DNA from: Sebastes aleutianus
Taxonomy: Eukaryota > Chordata > Actinopteri > Perciformes > Sebastidae
Length of the DNA: 64,000 nucleotides
Reading direction: 5' to 3'
Assembly: GCA_916700875.1 (NCBI GenBank)
Contig: CAKAKS010000074.1
Span: 1,103,732 to 1,167,731, forward strand
Made by a program: the position numbers and the translations under genes. The notes beneath the pieces are model-generated. The model worked only from the letters and a program-made list of their open reading frames with translations. It had not been told where the DNA came from and searched no databases. Shown piece after piece: positions 12,600 to 23,340 of this stretch (position 1 is the stretch's first letter; each line of letters starts with the position of its first letter).

Positions 12600-13110
12600 C
12601 AGAATGATAAAAAAAAATCAAAAGGCCTGTTGTCGGTGAGCGTCCAGTGAAAACAAAGAGAGGAATGGCAGAGCTAATGTGGAGCTGGGCCTGCACCGAG
12701 TTGGGTTTCAGTCTAATTGGGATCATACGCCGCATGTGCAGTTTTGGCACATACGTTAGATTAATCAGGGCTCTTTAATCGTGGAGTAACTCCCCCCCAC
12801 AGACCCCCAGCCTGGGCTCTGTCTAAGCACAGACCTTTTGACTCCATAAACACCCGCTCTCAAAAATTGGGGTCAACCTCTCATTGCTCGCTCCGGAGCG
12901 CTATCATGCCACCACAAAGGGTCCCCTTAATGATTAAATTGGCGTCGAGTATGGATGTTGGGAATCTGCAGATTCCTGGCGGCTGACTCTTCCTCCTGAT
13001 TGTAATTTATGTCGGAAGTCATTGCTCTCCAACACTCGGCCCGCTCAAAGCCCAGGAGAGAGGATGTGCACGTGGATGAAGCCAGCATCATCATCATCCA
13101 GCCTGCTGCT
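12600..13110. promoter_or_regulatory. candidate conserved non-coding element
   Basis: Unique sequence of even composition with clustered homeodomain-type cores (CCCCTTAATGATTAAATTGG, ACGTTAGATTAATCAGGG, TCAGTCTAATTGGGATC). It has no plausible exon and no match to the window's repeats. This style suits an enhancer in a developmental gene desert. Inference only. Confidence 0.35.
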
Positions 13111-13339
13111 GCTGCAGAGACCACCTCACACGTTCACCTCGGACCGTTTACACACTGACAAATACATTTAGAAAACCTGTTTCTCCTCCTCATAGACTCG
13201 TTTTCTGTTAGTAACCATGGTGACGTGTTTAGTGGACGGAGCGTTAAGTGGAGGCAGAATAACTCTGAACACGTTAGCTAACGCTGGCTAGTTTCTCTCA
13301 ACATGTGCTGTCACTCACTCTCCAGCTTCACCAGTGGTA

Positions 13340-14131
13340 GTTAAAGGGACTGTTTGTAACTTCTTCCACGTATAAATCATTGCTGGTCGGTGTCTCATGG
13401 TCTCTCGTGTGTCTCCGCTGTTCAGACTCAGACTCCAACACAAACTCCAGTGAAGCACCAAAACCTCTTGGTTGTATCTAGTGAAGCTGTTAAACAGTGT
13501 TGGCCGCGGTCGGAGGACGCGGGGGAGACCGTAGCTTTGGTCTCCAGGACCGGAGTCTCTGCTGTACTCTGCTCCTCTGCCTGCCTTCACTCACACACCG
13601 CGCTCCTTCTCTCTCTCTCTCTCTCCACCTCTCACGTGCATGCTGCTCACTCCACACTGCAGAAGAGTTAGTTTAGCTCTGAGAATATCTAGTGAATGTT
13701 CAGTGGACGTTTGTGCAGAAATAACTGCTGCAGCTCCTCCAGACCAACAGAGGTTTCCCGTGTCTTGTGAAGTGACGGGGCTCCGCAGAGAGAAACGTTA
13801 TCGTCTCCGACCAAAACTCCGGCGTCTCCCCCGTTCCCTCCGGCCGCGGTCGGGAGGCTGAGGCGGGAAAAGCCAACACTAGGATCAGCATTGATTCATG
13901 GAGAGACCTTGGTCTGGTCAGCTAACATTACTGCCAAGCAGCTGAAATATAGAGTGATATTGTGCTTTTAGCTGACGTGTGTCTCCTCACTGTGTTGAGT
14001 GATGCTCCTTCATGTCTATGTAGAGCGAGCACAAGCGCCAGCAACAGGACGCTGACTTTAGTTGACTTAACGGACACAGGTGAAGCTGTTAACAAGACAT
14101 TTAGGATTCTCACAAACAGTCCCTTTAAAAA
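13340..14131. mobile_element. TIR element, TTAAAGGGACTGTTTGT ends
   Basis: The left end TTAAAGGGACTGTTTGTAAC and the right end CACAAACAGTCCCTTTAA form an inverted repeat of about 17 bp around 790 bp of GC-richer sequence. TTAA again flanks both ends. The short frames inside overlap on both strands and resemble no transposase, so I call it non-autonomous. Confidence 0.7.
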
Positions 14132-14135
14132 AGTT

Positions 14136-14860
14136 AACTTGAACCAACGGGACCAGATTAGCCGACCCCCACGCCGCTGGAGACAACTGCAGGAGGAGGA
14201 GACGGCTGGCTAATGTTTGCTCTCCTCCCGGTGAAGTCGTCTTCTAGCGTCGAGGAGTGAGGCAGAGGGAGCGTGACCCGGCGCTGTCCTCTGTTGGACT
14301 CATTTCCTGTAGCGTGGTGGAATTAGCTAACTAGCCAGTCGCTAAATGAGTAACAACTTAATGCTTCATCCTCACACTCTGGTCACAGCGTAGGAAAGCA
14401 CCGTGCTATCACCAGATTTTCTGTGTTTCATGACAGCGTGGTGGAATCAGCGAGCTAAGCTAGCTAAGCAGCCAGCTGTCCGACCAGCGGGCCGGTGGCC
14501 AACGGCAGCGCTGTAAAGATAAATTGAGGGCGTATAAATCTTTGGATGTCTATAGTTAACTACCCTTCAGTAAAGTCAGTCAGAAAGAGAGTCGGACAAT
14601 ATCGGAGAAGCGTTTCAGAGACGGAGAGAAAGGGTTGCTGATAGATTCTAATGACTGCTGTTAGAAACTATTAGCAACATTCACTTCTCTGATATTGTAG
14701 CTCGCTAGAGCCTCCAATCACAGTTAGTCATCTCTAATGTCTGTGATATCTGGATTCTGGCAGCCAACAACACAGCAAGAGGACATTTAAGATGTGTAAC
14801 TTTAACCCACTGCTAGCGTTAGCCTCCAGTCTTTCCTTTGTTTAGCCTCCAGCTAACACC
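14136..14860. other. intergenic, no gene recognised
   Basis: GCTAGC/GCTAAC-rich sequence without splice-bounded coding frames. Confidence 0.5.
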
Positions 14861-14864
14861 GTGA

Positions 14865-15270
14865 CCTCATCATGACATCATCATGACCTCATCATGACGT
14901 CATCAGGACCTCATCATGACATCATCATGATGTCATCATGACATCATCAAGACCTCATCATGACATCACCTTGACCTCATAATGACATCATGACGTCATC
15001 ATGACGTCATCAGGACCTCATCATGACATCATCATGATGTCATCATGACATCATCATGACATCATCAAGACCTCATCATGACATCATCAGGACCTCATCA
15101 TGACATCATCATGACCTCATCATGACGTCATCATGACGACATCATGATGTCATCATGACGACATCATGACCTCATCATGACGTCATCATGACCTCATCAT
15201 GACATCATCAGGACCTCATCATGACATCATCAGGACCTCATCATGACATCATCATGACCTCATCATGACG
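14865..15270. repeat. CATCATGAC tandem array with CRE palindromes
   Basis: About 400 bp built of 9- to 15-bp units (CATCATGAC followed by CTCAT, GTCAT or ATCAT). Five perfect TGACGTCA palindromes occur at 14895, 14991, 15002, 15123 and 15178. Confidence 0.95.
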
Positions 15271-15420
15271 TCGACACTAAAAGGGTCTATTATTTCTGGA
15301 TTCTTTTATCAACCTCAGCTCTGTTGTTTAGGTCAACCCATCATTAATCTGCAGATGATGATTAAACCTATAGACATAAATTTGACATTCATGGGCGAGG
15401 ACTGATTAGCCATTTGCTTG

Positions 15421-15526
15421 GATGATGATGATGATGATGGTGGTGAGGATGGTGTGTGTGTGTGTGTGTGTGTGCGTGTGCGTGTGCGTGTGCGTGTGCG
15501 TGTGCGTGTGCGTGTGTGCGTGCGGA
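15421..15526. repeat. (GAT)n followed by (GT)n/(GTGTGC)n microsatellite
   Basis: GATGATGATGATGATGATGG is followed by a TG run that passes into GCGTGT hexamers. The poly-Met/Val and Thr/Arg frames over it are artefacts. Confidence 0.97.
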
Positions 15527-15529
15527 TCT

Positions 15530-16450
15530 TTAAGTGAAACTGAGACCTGTTATAGGAGACCTCCACCACGTAGAAAGAGGTGCACTTTGAAAAAAAGGAG
15601 GGAGGTATTTCGGATGATTAGCAGGAATTTTAAGAATCTGGATTCTATAATTTGACCAGAGCAGCCAGTAAAAATGAATAAAGAGAGTTTATTACCGCAC
15701 TTCAACTGGATGAAACTTATATAAATATTATGAACTCATAATTTAGAGGGTTATTTTATGCTGCTTTTTTCATCATAATGAGAATTCCTCACTGTATGTG
15801 CATTATAACCAAGAAAAAAAAGATAATAATGAGCCTCCACCTCCATGATGGTCGCAGGTCTTTGAAACTTTAAGTGTAATGTGTGCGGCTGCAGACTAAA
15901 ACTATGGAAGATTGTGTGTTACATTTAGTATGTAAGACGTGTTTTTGCTTTAAAGTGAAGGATCTGAGCTTTGTTCTTTTGTTTAGAGCACTTTTAGCTG
16001 ACGTTTACCACGTTATGACCTCTAGCTGCTTCAAGGACAACACTTTAACCTTCAAGGTCATCGGGCTCATAATGAAGCAGCTGGTGGAAAAACAGACGGC
16101 AGCAAAAATGCAGAAAGACACATGTTGCACTGCCAAGTCTGAAACATTTAAAGCCGTTTGTTTCACACAGCAGAGAGAGTTTTAACAAACATTGAATTGT
16201 TTTCTGATGTTTTCCAGACTGATGTCAGATTCCTGATTGATTGGTGATTATAGATCATTTAATGCCATTTACTGAATTACATTACGTGCTATAAAAACAC
16301 AGATGTTTTTCAGCCTCTTGATTTGGAATAATTATATCATGATTTTGTTTACAAAGTACGAATGAAACATTTGCATTAATGCTATATTTACAAAATATAA
16401 AATAATTAAGCAAATGTCATATTAATATGAATAGTATATATGAATATATA
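15530..16450. other. AT-rich intergenic, no gene recognised
   Basis: Includes a 100-codon plus-strand frame at 15883-16185 with no recognisable domain, ordinary AT-rich composition and no evident splice context; I treat it as chance. Confidence 0.5.
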
Positions 16451-16670
16451 TATATTAATTATCAATCTTTTTATTTTATTTTATTTTACATACACTGTCC
16501 TGAAGAAAGTAGAACGAGTAGAAGAGAATGGATGCTGCTTTAGTGTTTTTTATTGTTTGTTTTTTTAAATATATATATCAATTATCAATCTTTTTATAAA
16601 ATTTTATTTTACATACACTGTCCTGAAGAAAGTAGAAAGAGATGGATGCTGCTTTAGTGTTTATTGATGT
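16450..16670. repeat. local direct duplication, about 100 bp
   Basis: The segment ATTATCAATCTTTTTAT ... CATACACTGTCCTGAAGAAA ... GGATGCTGCTTTAGTGTTT occurs at 16457-16549 and again at 16570-16662 with a short deletion in the second copy. Confidence 0.9.
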
Positions 16671-17126
16671 GTATGTGCATGCTGCAAATATGAGTATTGA
16701 TTTTAATAATACTATTATTTAGTGGGTTCTATTTCCCATCGTATGTTCTGCATTTTATGTATTCTATTTCATCTTATTTTTATTTTTTTATCTTATTTTA
16801 TTTTTTTCAAGTGTGTTTTATTTTCCCATCTTATTATATATTTATTAATTTGAGCTTTTTATCCCTGTTTTTATGTTTATTTTATGTCTGTTTTCTCTTA
16901 TTGTACAGCACAAATACATTTTGAATTAATTATTATTATCATCATTATTATTATTATTATTGTTATTACAAGCTTTAGCACAATGGCTGGCAACTATGGC
17001 CTGATGGAAAACATCGTTATTGTTTTATTACAACAGTCATTTACTATTTTGATTTTTAACAGAACAAACATGTTTGTCGTGTTGTTGTGAGGCAGATTGG
17101 GGGGAAAGAGAGATGTTAGCAATTTA

Positions 17127-17546
17127 ATAATAATAATAATAATAATAATAATGTCCACAGCCATGCTTTGATTTAAGTAATACAGTTTTCTAATAATACT
17201 TATTATTATTAATAATAATGTCTACAGCCATGCTTTAATTTAAGTTATACAGTTTTCTAATAATAATTATTAATAATAATAATGTCTACAGCAATGCTTT
17301 AATTGAAGTTATAGAGTTTTCTAATTGGTATTAAAGGTCCATTAGTCTACATGTTATATTGGCATTATTATATTTACAGTGTTACAGCAGATATATATTA
17401 TATATTATATATTAAATATTATATATTATATATTATATATTATATATTCATAGTGCTTCGTGTTTGTGTTTCAGCCGAGACATGAAAACTCAATTTTTAT
17501 TTTATTTTTGATCATTTCTATTTTTCCACTAGTTGCTTTAATATTT
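17127..17546 (+). repeat. left arm of a large inverted duplication
   Basis: It contains three tandem units (ACAGTTTTCTAATAAT ... GTCTACAGCCATGCTTTAAT), then TTATATTGGCATTATTATA, an AT run, TAGTGCTTCGTGTTTGTGTT and CCACTAGTTGCTTTAATATT. The same order, reverse-complemented, is at 20241-20735. Confidence 0.9.
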
Positions 17547-17761
17547 ACGTGTGTTCCGTTTTCAGCTCATTTTAAATCTTTAAATCAGATATTAAAGTTT
17601 CAATGAGATGCTTCATCTCGTACAGCTGCATCTGTTTTCTTCATTTATACATTTACATTTGTGCGTTTTATAATTTAATGAAAAGCGACTAAACCTGTTA
17701 AATGAAACGAGCCTGAGAGGAGCTGAGATCTATAGACATGGAGACAAAACCAGACTGAGCT

Positions 17762-17762
<1 letters not shown>

Positions 17763-17806
<44 letters not shown>
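17763..17806. repeat. (AT)n microsatellite
   Basis: Uninterrupted AT dinucleotides, about 22 copies. Confidence 0.97.
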
Positions 17807-17849
17807 AGATATGGAGATCTGGAGACTAATGTTAAACACTCAGACTGTG

Positions 17850-20240
17850 TGACATTCAGAGGAGTGTTTTTACGCAGCGAGCGCAACATAATTACAATGT
17901 TTCATTATTTCCCTTCATCAGAAATCTGAGTATCGATATTAACCTCATTATCAATAATAATATTCACATGAAAAGAAAAGTTAAAGCGCGCTGAGGACTT
18001 TATTAAAGATATTAATATTAATGCGCTGGAGCCTTTCTAGTAATCTGATTTAAATGACCTTCAGGAGTATAACAGTATAACAGTGGGCTTTAGGTGATGT
18101 TAATTTTCTGTTATATTTCTTTTCTTTGGCTTTTGAATGTACTTTCAATTCAATTTATTTTTATATAGCGTCAAAACACAACAGAAGTTATCTCAAGACG
18201 CTTTATCTATAGAGCAGGTCTTAGACCGGACACCATAGTACCAGTACTTGAATTGTGATTACTATTTGGCCTTTTATAATGCTCATCATAACAGTCTTTT
18301 ACTCATGGATTTGATCTTGGTCTCTGTCTGTGGATATGTGAGATTTTGTTGACCTTTTTTTATTCTGCCTATGTCTGTAAAGCTCTTTGGTCAGCTCATG
18401 TTGTTTTAAATGTGCTATAGAAATAAATTTGACTTGACTTAATATATTCCAGAAAAAAAAAGAAAGTAGACTATAATATAGAAACATTATAATAAAAACT
18501 ACGATATAACTATAAAAAATATATAATTTAGTGTGGAAATGTGATTTTTGTTACTTCAGAGTGTTTTTAAGAAGAAAAGTGTTCCTATAATTACACCGTC
18601 GGTCTGTTTCTGCTCTTTATCCGCGTTTATTATCGCTGATGTTGAAGCGTCTCGTCGCTTTACGCGCCCTGGAGCGGCTGGATCTGGAGGTTTATTATGA
18701 GGATCATATATATAATAATATATATAAGAGGAGGCCTGTGTATGGAACCATAACCCTCCTTCCTACCTACATATTTAACACAGCGAGAATAAACTATTTC
18801 TTCTCAAAACCTTATTAGTTATGTAATTAATGTCATCTAAAGAAAAAAAAAACACGTTATTATTCTAGGAAACAGAAAGTTAGAGATAATTTGACTCAGA
18901 CAGTTTCTCTCTCTGGGCCATACGGACACTGAACAAACAATACATCTGTGCAATATTAATACACTGAATGGGAAATACATTTATCTGTGCAATATATCCT
19001 TTGATGCAATATATATACACCTCAAGGGAAACTACCGTTGTTTACGTTTCATTTATTACATCTACTTTACCTGTTTTACAATTACCTCTGTTTACATTAC
19101 ATCTATTTTTATATTTTATACTTCTAGTGTTCTGTTTATATTTATTTATTACATCTACTTTACCTGTTTTATTTGCTTTATAACTGTGTGTTTTTTACCT
19201 GTTATATGTTTTATCTGCCTCGTTTAGTATTTGTTTTAAAGCACTGACCAGAAGTGGAAACTGTGAATCTCGTTTTATTTAATACGATGACAATAAAGCT
19301 TTCTATTCTATTCTAACGTTAAAGATAATTTGCATATTGCGTAAAAAAACACAATTATTATTCTAGGAAACAGAAAGTTAGAGATCTGCAGGAGGCGACC
19401 TGACGTTAAGGAGGAAGCATGTAAATCATATTACTATATATTACCCCCCTTTTTATTTTCTATTAACTTATTGGTCGATGTCATTATTATTACTATACTT
19501 GATGGGTTTGTCTGTAAGCTCATTTACCTAAAAGTTGGTTTATAGACTGATGTAATTACAAAAACAGTGGATTGCATATATATATGATATATAGATATAT
19601 ATATATATCTATATATCATATATATCATATATATATGAATAAATGAAAACAGCGTTGAAAAAAAGAAAATTAAAATATAAAAAAAGGAAACAGAAAGTTA
19701 GAGATAATTTGCATATTGCGTAAAATGAAAATAGACAGAGCTCATGGAAATGTGTGTTTCTCCTTCACAAAGACTGACTGACTACAACCTGATACGAACA
19801 TTAAAGCAAACATTAAAGCAAACAGCTGAGTTGTGAGCTTTTCACTGCTTTGGTATTTTTTAATAACCTCATGGAGTCTCTAAATAAAATACATAAAACT
19901 GATCTCCTCTCCTCGATTTTAACGAGTTACTAAAATCACATGAAAGCTGAACTGAACAGTAAAGTGATCCACTAAGAATGTTTCGGCCGAATTTATTACT
20001 CTCAATATGTCCACAATCTTTAGGTTGATAATAAATAATAATCAATAATCAATCAGCTGCGCGCAGAAAGTTATCGGATCGTCGCAGCGTCGATAATAAA
20101 TCTGTTTCTGATCGATATCATCTCACCATCATCATCATCATCCGATCAGATGTTAAGGTTCAATGTAAAGAAAAACAAAATGAAGTAAAATAAACTGCAG
20201 TGTGACTCGATTAAAACCGCATCGAGTTCTTTAAGAGAAT
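17850..20240. other. AT-rich spacer between inverted arms, with LINE-like tails
   Basis: No gene. 18150-18442 ends TGTGCTATAGAAATAAATTTGACTTGACTT and 19230-19316 ends GACAATAAAGCTTTCTATTC plus TTCTA repeats; both resemble 3' tails of fish non-LTR retroelements. A segment GGAAACAGAAAGTTAGAGAT occurs three times, at about 18869, 19367 and 19685. The palindromic AT run at 19575-19640 can fold on itself. Confidence 0.6.
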
Positions 20241-20552
20241 ATTAAAGCAACTAGTGAACAAATAGAAATGATCAATAAATCAAATACAAATTTAGTTTTC
20301 ATGTCTCTGCTGAAACACAAACACGAAGCACTATGAATATATAATATATAATATATAATATATAATATATATCTGCTGTAACACTGTAAATATAATAATG
20401 CCAATATAACATGTTGACTAATGGGCCTTTAATACCAATTAGTAAACTCTATAACTTCAATTAAAGCATGGCTATGGACATTATTATTATTATTAATATT
20501 ATTATTGATTATTATTAGAACTGTATAACTTAAATTAAAGCATGGCTGTAGA

Positions 20553-20586
<34 letters not shown>

Positions 20587-20735
20587 AATTATTATTATAA
20601 AACTGTATAACTTCAATTAAAGCATGGCTGTGGACATTATTATTAATATTCATTTTATAATAATTGTTATTGTTATTGATTATTATTATAAAACTGTAAA
20701 CATTAAATTAAAACATGGCTGTGGAAATTATTAAT
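20241..20735 (-). repeat. right arm of the large inverted duplication
   Basis: Reverse complement of the left arm: GCAACTAGTGAACAAATAG, AACACAAACACGAAGCACTA, TATAATAATGCCAATATAAC, then four (not three) copies of the AAGCATGGCTGTGGACATTA unit. The spacer to the left arm is about 2.7 kb. Confidence 0.9.
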
Positions 20736-20739
20736 ATTA

Positions 20740-23169
20740 ATTATTATTATATTAAATCTATCTTCTTCACAGCAGGAAAATTAAAAAAATATTTTTTAGA
20801 ATAATTTGAGGGAAAAAAAAATCATTTCTTCACTTTGTGTTTTTCATTAGATGAGTCAGCAGCATCACTTCCTCTTCATCTCTCTTTCTCTCATACAACA
20901 ACACAACGAGCAGTAATTCATGTGTGAATCCACATCTTGACAAGAAACTCATGTTTCCTGTTAAATCACATTATGAGGACGTTAAACCAGAATCTTTTAA
21001 TAAAAATAAGTTTAATATAATATAATATCCTGCTTTAATATCTCTCACACACTGTTAGTATTTAATGTGTGGGCAGCGATCAGTGTTTGTAACCATATTA
21101 GGCCCTGAGCCATGTGGACATGACTGACTGATGAACCTGTAATCTATCATCATCATCATCATCACCTGTACTGCAGGGGAGAGCGGGGTCGGTAGTGCCG
21201 TTTTAGTTAGAAGTTATAAATGAACTAACCTGTTCACCATCAGCCTCACCTTCCTCACTTTCAACTGCAACTAACCATTATTTTCACTGTCGATTAATCT
21301 GTCGATTAATTTCTCGATTAATCGATTAGTTATTCAAATGGTGAAAAATATCGATCGGTGTTTCCCAAAGCAACAAGATGACGTCCTCTAATGTCCACAA
21401 CTCAGATATATTCAGTTCACTGTCACAGAGGAGGAAAGAAACCAGAAAATATTCACATTTTAGAATCTGCAATTTTGACTTTTCTTTTCTTAGAAAATGA
21501 CTCAAAGCGATTAATCGATTATCAGAGTAGTGGGAGATTCATTTCATTGTTGACGACTGATGGATTAATTGTTGCAGATCTACTTAAAAGTGGAAACCTT
21601 CTGGCTTTATTCCTCATTTTATTCACAGTTCTGAAAATATAATTGTTTGGCTCTTTAGCTATTTTTCTTCTACCGTTCTGTTTTTAGTTATGCCACATAA
21701 AAAAAAGCATATTGTTCACGACATGTTGTTCTCAGTTGATGCTCGTGTTAGCTGTTAGCAGAGGAGTCCAAAGTGTGTCCGCTCTCTCTGGGACGGTTGG
21801 GATAGTAGTATTAGTTATAGTTCCTACAAATTAACAAAAAGCAGACAAAGGATTTTCCTAATTGAATAACACCCACATATCAGTAATTTATGAAAATATA
21901 ATAATTTTACAAATGATTGACGTTGTAAATATTCAAGTTTAGACTGCAATTTTTTCAATTTAAATTATTAATTTTTTTAAATCCCAGAACAAAGTGTCCA
22001 AACGGCACAGTCGCACGAAAAAGGCGTATGAATTACACAATAAAATCTGAATATATTAAACCAAAACTATCGACATGGCTACTGTAGATACCACTACAGA
22101 GGGAAGTCAGAAAAAATATGTGTTTTTGTGTTCTGGACAAATTGTAACTATAATTTTGGGATGTTCTGGTGCCGCCCGGTCGCACCAAAAAGGCGTATGA
22201 ATGACACGATAATTCACAGGGCATTGAGTGTGCAATAAGAACGCTGTTTTTGTTTTTGTCGCGTCAGTTGTACGCCATTTGCGTAAATATGCTGCGCTCA
22301 GAGCTGGTGTAGTGACGTAGAATAAAAAGAGAGAGAGACTGCTGATGGTGGATAAGAAGGGGAGGTGGAAGGGTCCAACAAACACAGGACGTCCGGCGTT
22401 CGTATCCCAAAGTGTTGTTGAGTTATTTTGAAGTTACGTTTGTGACGTGTTTTCCGTACTTATGTTACGTTGTTAGCGTACGCATTTTACTTACTTGTTT
22501 TAATGATGTTTGTCCTAAACCTAACTGGTTTTTTTGCCTAAACATAACTTTGGACATTACGAAGACGTTTGTTGCATGGTGTACAAATGACATGCAAAAT
22601 GACCTTGTGATGTCATGCTGTTTATTCCCCGGTAAGCGGAATTATTGGAAAATGCACTCCTTGTACATTTAACAAAAGTGTGGCTTTCCCGTTTGTGTTT
22701 GGCTCTAAAAAACGTGATAAATCGTCAGCAGACACGTGAATCTGTTTTCTAGTCTGCGTCCTTCATAATAAACAGAGAACCGTATTAGTGAAAATATATT
22801 TAATAATTAAACATAGCATAGTTACACAAAGGGAATGCAAAACCAGATGAGTGAGAGTGGATCCTTAGAGAATATAAAGGGGTTAGACCTACTGCAAAGG
22901 TTTGAGCTCCCTCCTCAACAGCAGCAAGTTCATCATGAGGGGGGGGGGGACGCCCGGTGGGACTACGACAAAAACACACTGGAGGACGTCGCGTGGCGCG
23001 TTCAGTTCAGGCTTCAAGTCTGTGGAGTCTCTGCACCAGACGGTCCAGCTTCAGGAGCATCAGCACCTCCTCTCCGGGGAGTCTGGCTCCATCCGGAAGA
23101 TAACGGCGTCCCAGAGGCTCCGTGTGCACGTACAGAGCCAGAGAGTCTGCAGGACGGTACGGTTGGGGG
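20740..23169. other. intergenic downstream of barx1; dispersed repeats
   Basis: 21262-21570 is a dispersed repeat built around CGATTAATCGATTAGTT that recurs at 24405-24735, 24985-25085 and 45217-45835. A 40-bp phrase (AAAAAGGCGTATGAAT) is duplicated at 22019 and 22188. 22250-22640 has repeat-type CCTAAACCTAACT. barx1 3' UTR should occupy the right end. Frames at 22835-23309 (+) are antisense to barx1 exon 4. Confidence 0.55.
22799..22804 (-). other. possible barx1 polyadenylation signal
   Basis: The minus strand reads ATTAAA about 365 nt after the barx1 stop, and an AATAAA occurs further on at 22626-22621. Either could end the transcript. Such hexamers are common by chance in AT-rich DNA. 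Confidence 0.25.
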
Positions 23170-23340
23170 TCATTCCTCCTGAGCGTTCTCTGAGTGGGAG
23201 CCGGAGCCTTCTTCGGACTGGCGGTCGGTGTCGGCGGCGGTCCGTTCCTGCTCAGAGAGCTGCTCGCTGCTGGGGATGGAGTTCTTCTTCGGGCGGCCTT
23301 TTGGTTTAGTGGGCGACTCCAGACCTCCTCCCTGCAACAC
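23170..23340 (-). CDS. barx1: barx1 coding exon 4 (C-terminal tail and stop)
   Basis: The acceptor CTGCAG is followed by GTG TTG CAG, giving [20 protein letters not shown]. The tail then becomes acidic and Ser-rich and ends in EE before the stop at 23170-23172. The exon encodes 56 residues. The [20 protein letters not shown] block is a BARX1 hallmark. Confidence 0.95.
   Translation of the reverse strand: MLQGGGLESPTKPKGRPKKNSIPSSEQLSEQERTAADTDRQSEEGSGSHSENAQEE

Noticed and set aside
13390..14213. Four short overlapping frames
   Set aside because: They lie within or at the edge of the TIR element at 13340-14131, overlap on both strands and show no domain.
15883..16185. 100-codon plus frame
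   Set aside because: No domain, no splice or promoter context and unremarkable composition; treated as chance.
22835..23309. 115- and 135-codon plus frames
   Set aside because: Antisense shadows of barx1 exon 4 and its 3' UTR; the minus strand carries the recognisable protein.
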